Below are positions 6,728 through 13,291 of a stretch of 21,023 nucleotides of DNA, one piece after another (the stretch's first letter is position 1; the number at the start of each line of letters is the position of its first letter). The translations under genes and the position numbers were made by a program. The notes beneath the pieces were generated by a model. The model was not told the origin of the DNA. It ran no database searches and saw only the letters and a list, made by a program, of their open reading frames with translations. The stretch is from positions 1 through 21,023 of the forward strand of contig DASWLV010000270.1 of assembly GCA_036400075.1 (NCBI GenBank), in the 5' to 3' direction. This DNA is from JALZCH01 sp036400075. GTDB taxonomy: Bacteria > Acidobacteriota > Blastocatellia > Pyrinomonadales > Pyrinomonadaceae.

Positions 6728-8278
6728 CTACAGCTTAGATAATCCATCTTGCGCTAGGAAATCAACATTGAGAGCTTCGCCTGTTACCATTAAAACTTGC
6801 GGCGCGAAACCGTAACGCTTGCTAACAATTGTAATCACCACGCTGCTCCCGGCGGCGACATCATTAAACCGATAACGTCCGCTAATTGAGGTGCGAGCAT
6901 AACGAATCTCACCGTTTTCATTCGTCAAAGCAACCAGAGCATTAAAAAGCCCGCGCCCGTTCGAGGTTATCACTCGTCCGCTGATTGTTACGGAAGCGGC
7001 TGTCGGCAAAGACTGCAGTTCATAAGCGCCGATGTCAGCGCCGTTTCCGCCCGCAGCATTCGGAACTGAGGCGAAATTAATCGGACGAACAGAGCCTCGC
7101 TGATCTGTGCCTGCGGCATTGCCTTTGTCAATTGCCGGAGAATCTGAAAGCAGCGCGTGCGTTTGCGTCGAGCCGCCGTTGTTTGCCAATCCGTCCAGTC
7201 TCGGATCAATCGGATTGTCGTTCGTGCCAACTTGATTGCCGTTTTCGCCGTTTGTTAATCCCTGCGCTCCTCTACCGATAAGGTTGTAAGAGCCTGTTAT
7301 TGTGCCGAAATTATTAACATCCACATTCGTGGACGGAGAAGAAGCCGCATTACCGGCGACAATCGTATTGAATAGATTGAGCGTTCCCTGAGCGTTGTTT
7401 TGAATGCCGCCACCGCCAGCATTTGCAGGGTTTGTCGAAGAAGTGTTGTTAGTGACGGTTGAGCTTGTGAGAGTCGCCGTGCCTGAGTTCGTAATGCCGC
7501 CGCCTGTTCCGCGCGCGGAGTTACCGCTAATGGTTGAGTTGGTGATGGAAAGCGTTCCGGTGTTTAAAATCGCGCCAGCGTTGCTGAAGGTTGCTTGGTT
7601 TCCGCTCAAAGTCGAGCCTTCGATTGTCAGCGCTCCGGTGTTGCTGATGCCGCCCGCCGAACGCGCTTTGTTGTTGGCGATAGTCGAATTGGTAATCTGC
7701 AATGTTGCGGTGCCGTTATTGAAAATTCCGCCCGCTGAACTTGACGCCGGTTGCGACGTTATGTCGCCATTCTCACGAACAATCGTGTTGGTAAGAGTGA
7801 GATTGCCGTTGTTAAAGATTCCGCCGCCGACTCTGTTTGTATCGTCCGAACCAATACCGACTCCATTTCCGCCCGTGATTGTCACGCCGTTGACGGTTAA
7901 ATCTGCGCCCGCGTTTACGTAAAACACGCGACTCTGATTATTACCCGAAATCAATAAATTGCTGGCTCCGGTTGCGTTTGTAATGGTCAGTCTGCCAGCC
8001 GTAGAGGTTGCGTTTATGACAATCTCGCCGCTTGTCAGCGTAATGGTGCAAACGCTGCTCGCATTACAGCCGGGATCGCTCGCCGGAATCGAAAAGTTAA
8101 TTGTATCGTCTTCGATGGTGGAGTTTGCGGCGGCAATCGCATCACGCAAACTGCCCGCGCCGCTGTCCGCCGTTGTTGACACGGTGTAAGTTGCCGCCTG
8201 AGCGCCTACGGAAAATCCCGCGACGGTACAGAGGGCTAAAACGAGAATTAATATTTTTTGTTTTATTTGTAGTTTCAT
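6728..8278 (-). CDS. Secreted right-handed beta-helix protein with choice-of-anchor Q region and carboxypeptidase-regulatory-like tail
   Basis: 516 residues. A signal peptide (MKLQIKQK, hydrophobic core, cleavage near AQAA at 26-29) is followed by the N-terminal signature YTVSTTADSGAGSLRDAI at about 31-48, typical of CSLREA-type secreted beta-helix proteins. The middle is a long run of Gly/Asn/Thr-rich coils (GGIFNNG, GGISNTG, GGITNSG) forming a parallel beta-helix. Near residues 370-415 lies the choice-of-anchor Q pattern: NGGSTQTHAL, SPAIDKG, TDQRG, DIGAYELQ. The last ~85 residues (ISGRVITSNGRGLFNALVAL ... SGRYRF) form a carboxypeptidase-regulatory-like beta-sandwich. It is likely cell-surface or secreted; a binding or structural role is inferred, and no catalytic residues can be assigned. 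The ATG at 8276-8278 has a GGAGAA Shine-Dalgarno (complement of 8286-8291). It is divergent from the deacetylase gene. Confidence 0.88.
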   Translation of the reverse strand: MKLQIKQKILILVLALCTVAGFSVGAQAATYTVSTTADSGAGSLRDAIAAANSTIEDDTINFSIPASDPGCNASSVCTITLTSGEIVINATSTAGRLTITNATGASNLLISGNNQSRVFYVNAGADLTVNGVTITGGNGVGIGSDDTNRVGGGIFNNGNLTLTNTIVRENGDITSQPASSSAGGIFNNGTATLQITNSTIANNKARSAGGISNTGALTIEGSTLSGNQATFSNAGAILNTGTLSITNSTISGNSARGTGGGITNSGTATLTSSTVTNNTSSTNPANAGGGGIQNNAQGTLNLFNTIVAGNAASSPSTNVDVNNFGTITGSYNLIGRGAQGLTNGENGNQVGTNDNPIDPRLDGLANNGGSTQTHALLSDSPAIDKGNAAGTDQRGSVRPINFASVPNAAGGNGADIGAYELQSLPTAASVTISGRVITSNGRGLFNALVALTNENGEIRYARTSISGRYRFNDVAAGSSVVITIVSKRYGFAPQVLMVTGEALNVDFLAQDGLSKL

Positions 8279-8474
8279 AATGGGATTCTCCGGTAATTTG
8301 TAGGTCTGCCCGCCCCTTATTCATCAAGTTAGCAATTATATTATGCGGCTAAAATAAAGTTTAATCAATTTTTTTTGCTCTAATGGAATATCTCGGTTTT
8401 TTCTGCATTTCACGCTTAAAAGTCGGGTGAAATTCCGTTTTAAACAGTTCATTTCGAGTTTCCCTTTCAATATT

Positions 8475-8505
8475 TTGAATTCCGCCTTTTAAATTCCGCT
8501 ATAAT
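8475..8505 (+). promoter_or_regulatory. Candidate promoter giving a leaderless deacetylase transcript
   Basis: A perfect TATAAT lies at 8500-8505 with TTGAAT at 8475-8480, 19 bases apart (long but tolerable). The ATG of the next gene starts at 8512, six bases after the -10, which is where transcription itself would be expected to start. No Shine-Dalgarno lies upstream of this ATG, which fits a leaderless mRNA. Confidence 0.45.
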
Positions 8506-8511
8506 TTTTGT

Positions 8512-9453
8512 ATGAGAACCGCGCTTGTTCATCATCCGATTTGTTTGAAACACGACACCGGCGAAGGACACCCGGAAACCGCCGCTCGTTATACAGTCGT
8601 TATGGACGCGCTCCGAAGCGATGGAGCTTTATGGCAGAATTTGATTGAAATCGAAGCTCCGGCTGCGCCGCGCGGAAACATTTTGGCTTGTCACACGCCG
8701 CAGCATTTTAAGCGAATCGAAAACGCCGCCGAAGAAGGCGTTGAATATCTCGACGCCGATACTATTGTTTCATTGCAATCGTTTGAAGTCGGTTTGCATG
8801 GCGCGGGCGCGGCGTGTCGGGCGGTTGACGCGGTGATGAGCGGGGAAGCGAACAACGCTTTTGTGGCGATGCGTCCGCCTGGACATCACGCGACGCGCGA
8901 AGCGGCGATGGGATTTTGTTTGTTTAATAACGCGGCGATTGCAGCCCGTTACGCGCAACAGAAATACAAGGAAATCGAACGAGTCGCCATTGTTGATTGG
9001 GATGTGCATCACGGAAACGGGACGCAGGGAATTTTTTTCGACGATCCGACGGTTTTCTTTTTTTCGATTCATCAATATCCGTGGTATCCGGGAACCGGCT
9101 CGCGCGGCGAAACCGGACACGGGCGCGGGCGCGGTTTTACGCTCAACGTTCCGGTCAAAGCGCAAACGCCCGCAAAAGAACAGCGCCGGATGTTTGAAGC
9201 AGCAATCGAGAACATTGCCGGGCAGTTCAAACCCGATTTGATTATCGTTTCCGCCGGTTTCGACGCGCATCGAACAGACCCGCTCGGACAGCTTCAGCTT
9301 GAAAACGAAGATTTCGTGTCGCTGACGCGCACCGTCAAAAATTGGGCGAAAGAGGTTTGCGGCGGAAAAGTTGTTTCCTGTCTCGAAGGGGGCTACAATC
9401 TCAAAACGCTTGGCGAAACCGTCCGCGCGCACGTTTCTGAATTGAGAAGCTAG
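8512..9453 (+). CDS. Histone deacetylase family amidohydrolase (acetoin utilisation/acetylpolyamine deacetylase type)
   Basis: 313 residues, the usual length for bacterial class II-type HDAC homologues, zinc hydrolases that remove acetyl groups from acetyl-lysine or acetylpolyamines. Family landmarks are complete: PGHHA with the His125-His126 charge relay, DWDVHHGNG with zinc ligands Asp164 and His166, GFDAHRTDPLG with zinc ligand Asp251, and LEGGYN with the transition-state Tyr295. The protein has no signal peptide and is cytoplasmic. The start MRTALVHHP matches the usual N-terminus and has no Shine-Dalgarno (see the promoter at 8475). The last codons and stop lie inside a heptad repeat (9439-9503). 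Its neighbours (zinc-ribbon protein, PaaG-like hydratase) do not reveal the substrate; AcuC-like protein deacetylation is one possibility, polyamine deacetylation another. Confidence 0.92.
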   Translation: MRTALVHHPICLKHDTGEGHPETAARYTVVMDALRSDGALWQNLIEIEAPAAPRGNILACHTPQHFKRIENAAEEGVEYLDADTIVSLQSFEVGLHGAGAACRAVDAVMSGEANNAFVAMRPPGHHATREAAMGFCLFNNAAIAARYAQQKYKEIERVAIVDWDVHHGNGTQGIFFDDPTVFFFSIHQYPWYPGTGSRGETGHGRGRGFTLNVPVKAQTPAKEQRRMFEAAIENIAGQFKPDLIIVSAGFDAHRTDPLGQLQLENEDFVSLTRTVKNWAKEVCGGKVVSCLEGGYNLKTLGETVRAHVSELRS

Positions 9454-9503
9454 AATTTAAATTGTCTTCAATTCTTAATTCTAACTTCTCAATTCTAAAT
9501 TCA
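9439..9503. repeat. AATTCT heptad repeat in inverted arrangement
   Basis: The right part is five 7-base units in register: CAATTCT, TAATTCT, AACTTCT, CAATTCT, AAATTCA (9469-9503). The left part (9439-9459) holds three units of the complementary type: GAATTGA, GAAGCTA, GAATTTA. Bases 9439-9457 and 9477-9495 pair over 19 positions with one mismatch. The left arm covers the last codons and stop codon of the deacetylase gene. The right arm ends shortly before the AGGAG of the next gene. Confidence 0.75.
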
Positions 9504-9517
9504 TTAAGGAGTCAGAA

Positions 9518-9805
9518 ATGCCCGATTTGGAAATTCAATGCGTTCATTGTAAAGAAGTTTTCTTGTTTTCGGAAAAAGATCAGGAAGCATTTTATCGCCG
9601 GAATATGGCGCCGCCGCAGCGTTGTCTGCAATGTCGCCCGACGCGGAAAAAGCTGGAAACCGGAGCCGCTTCCAACAATCGTTATGAAATCGTCTGCGAC
9701 CGCTGCGGCAGAAAAGACACCGTGCCTTTTGCGCCGAAAACCGGGCGCTCGGTGATGTGTTCCGAATGTTATTCGTCAACCCGTCAGCGCGTCCGAACCG
9801 CTTAG
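9518..9805 (+). CDS. Small double zinc-ribbon protein
   Basis: 95 residues. Four CxxC knuckles are present: Cys8/Cys11 (CVHC), Cys36/Cys39 (CLQC), Cys60/Cys63 (CDRC) and Cys81/Cys84 (CSEC), enough for two zinc sites. The first half resembles the zinc-ribbon module with FLFSEKDQEAFYRRN between knuckles; the second has CGRKDTVPFAP and GRSVMCSECY, the CxxC-VPF-P-x-x-GRPV-C-x-x-CY pattern seen in widespread small bacterial proteins of unknown function. The C-terminus is basic (STRQRVRTA), which may indicate nucleic-acid contact; this is inference. The ATG is well supported by AGGAG at 9507-9511. It has repeats on both sides, between the deacetylase and enoyl-CoA hydratase genes. Confidence 0.85.
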   Translation: MPDLEIQCVHCKEVFLFSEKDQEAFYRRNMAPPQRCLQCRPTRKKLETGAASNNRYEIVCDRCGRKDTVPFAPKTGRSVMCSECYSSTRQRVRTA

Positions 9806-9899
9806 CATTTCTTCATCCGGCATTTATCACTTAACAATTCACGACAGATTTGCGCTTGAAAATTAAATGATAAATGTTTAATTTAAAATGACGAATGGA
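9805..9899. repeat. CATTTAT heptad repeat, two opposed blocks
   Basis: Five plus-sense units GCATTTC, TTCATCC, GGCATTT, ATCACTT, AACAATT (9805-9839) face five opposite-sense units AAATGAT, AAATGTT, TAATTTA, AAATGAC, GAATGGA (9865-9899) across 25 bases. Pairing is imperfect overall; the clearest match is CATTTATCA (9821-9829) with TGATAAATG (9868-9876). The last unit, GAATGGA, contains the ATG start codon of the next gene, and no Shine-Dalgarno lies before it. The block begins at the stop codon of the zinc-ribbon gene. Confidence 0.6.
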
Positions 9900-10689
9900 T
9901 TTTGAAACAATCAAATTTGAGCTGCTGGAATCGGTCGCCGTCGTGACTTTAAATCGTCCCGACGCGCTCAACGCGCTTTCTTTGCAGCTTGTCAAAGATT
10001 TGCGCGAAGCGTTGCGGCAGGTTGCCGAACAGCGGGCGCGGGCGGTTGTTTTAACGGGCGCGGGACGCGCTTTTTGTTCGGGCGGCGATTTGCGCGAGAT
10101 GCGGCAGATTGCTGAGAAGACCGGAAATCTGGCGGCGTTTTTTGAAGAGCCTTTAAAAGCTCTCCACGATTGCATTTTGACGATCCGACAAACGCCCGTT
10201 CCGTTTGTCGCCGCCGTTAACGGCGTTTGCGCCGGAGCGGGAACAAATTTTGCGCTCGCCTGCGACATCGTTTTCGCTGCGGAAAACGCGACGTTTAATC
10301 AAGGCTTTGTGAAAATCGGTTTAACGCCCGATTGCGGCGGAAGTTATTTCCTGCCGCGCGTTGTCGGCGAAAAGCCCGCCACCGAAATGTTAATGACCGG
10401 AGACGCAATCGCGGCAAAACGCGCGTTAGAGATTGGAATGATAAATCGCGTCGTCGCCGACGCCGAATTGATGACCGAAGCCCTTAATTTTGCGCAGCGT
10501 CTCGCGCAGATGCCGACCGCCGCAATCGGGCGAATCAAGCAGATGCTCGCCGCAACGTGGACAAACGATTTGCCGACACAGCTTGATGCGGAACACGATT
10601 CGCAAATCCAGAGCGGCAAATCAATTGATTTTAAAGAAGGCGTCACAGCATTTTTCGAGAAACGTAAACCAATTTTTAGAGGCGATTGA
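9895..10689 (+). CDS. Enoyl-CoA hydratase/isomerase family protein, PaaG-like
   Basis: 264 residues, a crotonase-fold enzyme acting on acyl-CoA thioesters. Oxyanion-hole elements are present: AFCSGGDL at about 59-66 and AAVNGVCAGAG around 106-116. The later segment NQGFVKIGLTPDCGGSYFLP resembles E. coli PaaG (AFSKLGLIPDCGG) more than classical enoyl-CoA hydratase: the first catalytic Glu position is not Glu, and an Asp (Asp146 in PDCGG) stands where PaaG-type isomerases have one. The C-terminus DFKEGVTAFFEKRKPIF is also PaaG-like. The reaction is therefore more likely isomerisation or ring-oxepin formation than hydration, but no other phenylacetate genes are present, so I assign no symbol. 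The ATG at 9895 lies in a heptad repeat and lacks a Shine-Dalgarno. A terminator follows at 10714. Confidence 0.9.
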   Translation: MDFETIKFELLESVAVVTLNRPDALNALSLQLVKDLREALRQVAEQRARAVVLTGAGRAFCSGGDLREMRQIAEKTGNLAAFFEEPLKALHDCILTIRQTPVPFVAAVNGVCAGAGTNFALACDIVFAAENATFNQGFVKIGLTPDCGGSYFLPRVVGEKPATEMLMTGDAIAAKRALEIGMINRVVADAELMTEALNFAQRLAQMPTAAIGRIKQMLAATWTNDLPTQLDAEHDSQIQSGKSIDFKEGVTAFFEKRKPIFRGD

Positions 10690-10713
10690 AAATTTAATTT
10701 AATTTTTTGGCTC

Positions 10714-10745
10714 AAGCCGTCGGCAAGCAGCCCGGCGGCTTTTTT
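10714..10745 (+). terminator. Intrinsic terminator after the enoyl-CoA hydratase gene
   Basis: Stem AAGCCGTCGG (10714-10723) with CCGGCGGCTT (10732-10741), one G-T pair, 8-base loop, followed by a T-run to 10745. It is 25 bases after the stop codon and separates the hydratase from the MFS gene. Confidence 0.85.
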
Positions 10746-10749
10746 ATTT

Positions 10750-10817
10750 GTTCGTTGTTCGTTGTTCGTTGTTCGTTGTTTTTCTTTGCAACGAACAACG
10801 AATAACGAACAACGAAC
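10750..10817. repeat. GTTCGTT heptad hairpin in front of the MFS gene
   Basis: Four perfect tandem GTTCGTT units (10750-10777) face four AACGAAC units (10790-10817; one carries T instead of C at 10803). With G10778 and C10789 this makes a stem of 29 pairs, one mismatched, around a loop of 10 bases (10779-10788). It begins 4 bases after the terminator T-run and ends 10 bases before the ATG of the MFS gene. The tandem structure allows the arms to slip by 7-base steps. Confidence 0.93.
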
Positions 10818-10827
10818 CTGATTTTTT

Positions 10828-12132
10828 ATGTCTTTAACTTACGCCCAGCTTTTGGGCGGCAAACGCGATTTTAGAAATTTATGGCTCGGACAAGTCGTTT
10901 CCGAGCTTGGCAACTGGTTTAATTTTATCGCGGGTTTGGGATTGGTGCGCGTTGTTTCGGGCGCGGCACCCGACGCGGCTGCCATTATTCTGGTCGCTCG
11001 CACCGCGCCATTCGCCTTGTTTATGCCGCTCGCGGGCGCGCTCGTTGACCGCACCTCGCGGCGCACTGTAATGCTTGTCACTGATTTTGCGCGCGCCGTC
11101 GTCGCTCTCGGTTTTTTGCTCGTCAACGAGCCGGGAGATTTGTGGATTGCTTATTTGTGTTCCGTCATTTTGTCGCTTTTGACCGCGTTTTTTGAAGCTG
11201 CGAAAAACGCGGCGATGCCGAACGTCACGGGTGAGGAAGGTTTGCTCGCCGGCAACGCTTTGATGTTTTCGTCCAGATTTTTGCTGATGAGCGTCGGCGC
11301 TGCTCTGGGCGGCGCGGCTGCGGCTTATTTCGGTTATCAAATCGCATTTATTATTAACGCCGTTTCATTTATCGTCTCGGCTTATTCGATTTGGCTGATT
11401 CCGGGCGAAGCGATGCACAGCCAAAAGCAGAAACCGCAAATTGATTTGGAGAACCGCGTCGCGTCGGTTTTCAGCGATATGAAAAAGGGTTGGAAATTTA
11501 TCAAAGGGCATCCGCTCGTTCTGACGATTATCGGCGTCAACATTATTTGGGCTGTCGGTGGCGGAGCGATAAATCTGATTGCAGACCGTTTGGGCGGAGT
11601 TGTTTTCGCCGGAAAAGACGGCTGGAGCGCGGACGGCGCTGTCGCCGCGATCTACGCCGCTGGCGGTTTCGGTTTGTTCGTCGGAATGGTGCTGGCGCGC
11701 AGAGTCGGAGATTTTGTCGAGCGTCAAAACCTCGTTGTTCCGTTTATCGGCTGGATGCTGATTTTTCAAGGCGTTTTGTATGCCGTTGCCGGATATTTGC
11801 CGAATTTATGGCTTGTGATGGCGTTGATGCTTGTTTCGCGCGTGCTGCTCGGAGTTGAATACGCCGTTCAGGAAACGATGTTGATGCGCGCCATTCCTGA
11901 CGATTTGCGCGGGCGCGTGATGACGACCGACCGCGCGGCGGAAATCTCGGTTTTCAGTCTGTCTAATCTGGCGGGCGGTTGGTCACTGTACGCAATTTCA
12001 CCGCAAATGCTGACCGCAATTTCCGGCATTCTATCGGCAGCTTCCGGTTTGTTTTGGTTTTTCAGAGTTTCAAAAAATAAACTGGGTTCGCCGAATGCAG
12101 AAACTAAACCAATGGTTGAAGCCGGAGCGTAA
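10828..12132 (+). CDS. MFS transporter, EntS/MFS_3-type exporter
   Basis: 434 residues with about twelve hydrophobic segments, an inner-membrane secondary transporter. The N-terminus RNLWLGQVVSELGNWF and the loop AGALVDRTSRRTVML (the cytoplasmic loop 2-3 motif, G-x-x-x-D-R-x-x-R-R) are typical of the MFS_3 group, which includes the enterobactin exporter EntS and macrolide-type efflux proteins. DLRGRVMTTDRAAE near residues 353-366 matches the second-half loop of this group (D-x-x-R-G-R-V). The substrate is unknown. An in-frame TGA at 10819-10821 excludes a longer start; the ATG has no Shine-Dalgarno, only CTGATTTTTT, between it and a 29-base-pair hairpin. The gene is convergent with the GNAT block with only 18 bases between them. 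Confidence 0.9.
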   Translation: MSLTYAQLLGGKRDFRNLWLGQVVSELGNWFNFIAGLGLVRVVSGAAPDAAAIILVARTAPFALFMPLAGALVDRTSRRTVMLVTDFARAVVALGFLLVNEPGDLWIAYLCSVILSLLTAFFEAAKNAAMPNVTGEEGLLAGNALMFSSRFLLMSVGAALGGAAAAYFGYQIAFIINAVSFIVSAYSIWLIPGEAMHSQKQKPQIDLENRVASVFSDMKKGWKFIKGHPLVLTIIGVNIIWAVGGGAINLIADRLGGVVFAGKDGWSADGAVAAIYAAGGFGLFVGMVLARRVGDFVERQNLVVPFIGWMLIFQGVLYAVAGYLPNLWLVMALMLVSRVLLGVEYAVQETMLMRAIPDDLRGRVMTTDRAAEISVFSLSNLAGGWSLYAISPQMLTAISGILSAASGLFWFFRVSKNKLGSPNAETKPMVEAGA

Positions 12133-12150
12133 TGATTGAATGTGAGAGGT

Positions 12151-12249
12151 TTAATCCTGCAATGGGGTAAAATTGTCTTCTTCAAGCCACTTTTGCTGAA
12201 GCTGACAAACGAATGAAACGTCGGTTTTGACGGTTTGGCGAATGAGCAT
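12151..12249 (-). pseudogene. Short GNAT-like N-terminal remnant (32 codons)
   Basis: A 32-codon reading frame whose ATG (complement of 12247-12249) directly follows the TAA of the acetyltransferase gene (12250-12252). The peptide starts MLIRQTVKTDVSFVCQLQQK and continues WLEEDNFTPLQD. The pattern I-R-x-x-x-x-x-D followed by L-x-x-x-W-x-E-E is what begins many GNAT acetyltransferases, but there is no acetyl-CoA-binding region; the frame stops and the MFS gene ends 19 bases further on. I read it as the truncated start of a second, translationally coupled acetyltransferase. A free small peptide or chance are alternatives. Confidence 0.4.
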
Positions 12250-12807
12250 TTATTTTAATCTGCGTTTCATAAAAACCGCGATTTCGCCATCGGGATAATC
12301 GGCGTTGGAATAATATGAAATATCCACTCCTTCGATTTTGAAACCCAGCCTGCGGTAAACCTCAATAGCAGAGGCGTTCGTGTTTTGCGTCTCGCAAACG
12401 ATTGTTCTCAGTTCCGCCTCTCTCGCTTTCTCCGCAGCACATTCCATCAATCGTTTGCCGATGCCGAGATTACGATGCGTTTCCGCAACGTGAAATTCGT
12501 ACGCCCACAAACTTTGATTCCACGAGCGCGCTTCGGCAATTACCAGACCAACAAGCAAATCGCCGTCAAATGCTCCGAATGAGTAACCGTCTTTAAGAAC
12601 CTGGTTATATCGTTGAGTTGTTTCATCGTCAAAATGGTCGTACTTTTTGACATAAGGTTGATTGAGGGCGACGAATCGAAGCCCAATCGAAATGTGGTTT
12701 CCCAAATCGGTGAGCACAACTTGATACTTTCCGTGTGAAGAATAGCCGCTTGCAACCCGCTGCAAATCTGCCTGATTCAGATTTTCCAAAGCATAGACTT
12801 CAATCAT
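12250..12807 (-). CDS. GNAT N-acetyltransferase, streptothricin-acetyltransferase-like
   Basis: 185 residues, cytoplasmic. The acetyl-CoA-binding motif A is HRNLGIGKRLM at residues 111-121 (R-x-x-G-x-G), preceded by the beta4 strand LWAYEFHVAE. The C-terminal pattern VCETQNTNASAIEVYRRLGF then EGVDISYYSN and EIAVFMKR closely resembles the C-terminal part of SatA-type streptothricin acetyltransferases (ETQDxNxSA, YSNF, EIAIF). Acetylation of an amino-group substrate is therefore likely; actual streptothricin resistance is only a possibility. The ATG is the complement of 12805-12807. Upstream on the same strand there is no gene for about 220 bases, so it has its own promoter. It is followed directly by a GNAT-like remnant. 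Confidence 0.85.
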   Translation of the reverse strand: MIEVYALENLNQADLQRVASGYSSHGKYQVVLTDLGNHISIGLRFVALNQPYVKKYDHFDDETTQRYNQVLKDGYSFGAFDGDLLVGLVIAEARSWNQSLWAYEFHVAETHRNLGIGKRLMECAAEKAREAELRTIVCETQNTNASAIEVYRRLGFKIEGVDISYYSNADYPDGEIAVFMKRRLK

Positions 12808-12956
12808 AGCTTTCTTCGCTTCTTTCCAAATTGCGGGCAGCGCATTTGAAGTGTCTCCTTTTCTCGGTTTACGAATGAAAATCTTTTAAAGTTCTCCTCC
12901 GCGAGCCGCTTTAATTGATCGAATAGAATCACGGCGACCGAATAAAGGCAATGAGG

Positions 12957-12962
12957 TATAAT
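12957..12962 (+). promoter_or_regulatory. Candidate -10 element upstream of the small acidic protein
   Basis: A perfect TATAAT in the 219-base spacer between the divergent genes at 12807 and 13027. I find no matching -35 at 16-18 bases. A TTGACT at 12993-12998 is a possible alternative -35, but no good -10 stands at the right distance from it. Weak evidence. Confidence 0.2.
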
Positions 12963-13026
12963 AAACAATTACCGCAAACAAGCGCGTAATAATTGACTTT
13001 AAATAAAATTATTCAGATAGGAATAT

Positions 13027-13254
13027 ATGAAACAAGAAGAAAAAATAGAAGATTCCAAGTCCTTTGAAAATCCGACAAATGTTTCTGAGGAAGAGTCAAA
13101 CCGGGAAGAATCCACGACGGATTTGTCTCCTCTGGCGGATTCCGGGAAAGCTGATAATTTACCAGTCGAAAGCATTGGTTCATACGCCAGAATAGGCGAG
13201 CTGCTTGACGGCGAAGGTACGGAAAAACCCGGTCAGACTGATTCCAGAAGCTAA
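13027..13254 (+). CDS. Small acidic, probably disordered protein of unknown function
   Basis: 75 residues from an ATG preceded by AGGA (13019-13022). The first 45 residues are Glu/Ser/Asp/Asn-rich (EEESNREESTTD) with no hydrophobic core, signal peptide or Cys. The last third is different, ESIGSYARIGELLDGEGTEK, and could hold a short helix. I do not recognise the family. Reasons to believe the gene: a ribosome-binding site, the same base composition as its neighbours, and a strong bidirectional terminator that begins at its last codons. The layout (acidic leader, short C-terminal patch) recalls precursor peptides or intrinsically disordered regulators, but no modifying enzyme or exporter is adjacent apart from the MFS gene further left, so I assign no function. 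Confidence 0.5.
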   Translation: MKQEEKIEDSKSFENPTNVSEEESNREESTTDLSPLADSGKADNLPVESIGSYARIGELLDGEGTEKPGQTDSRS

Positions 13255-13291
13255 AAAGCACGGTCGGTTAACTGCTTTTTAGCTTCTGAAT
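13241..13291. terminator. Bidirectional terminator shared by two convergent genes
   Basis: AGAAGCTAAAAAGCA (13246-13260) and TGCTTTTTAGCTTCT (13273-13287) are perfect reverse complements with a 12-base loop. With one bulged C the pairing extends to 13241 and 13291. The stem includes the stop codon of the acidic protein (13252-13254) and reaches the stop codon of the M28 peptidase (13291-13293). The A5/T5 tracts are within the stem, so the U-tail is short. Confidence 0.75.

Noticed and set aside
7404..7922. Long open frame of 172 residues on the plus strand inside the beta-helix gene.
   Set aside because: It is the antisense shadow of the repeat-rich beta-helix coding sequence: Pro/Val/Leu-monotonous, no ribosome-binding site, and the minus-strand protein has clear domains and a signal peptide.
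8770..9432. 220-residue open frame on the minus strand inside the deacetylase gene.
   Set aside because: It is antisense to intact catalytic motifs of the HDAC family, has no recognisable domain, and is explained by codon composition.
9439..10817. Possibility that the heptad repeats are a CRISPR array.
   Set aside because: Units are 7 bases with no spacers between them, different words at each site, and no cas genes.
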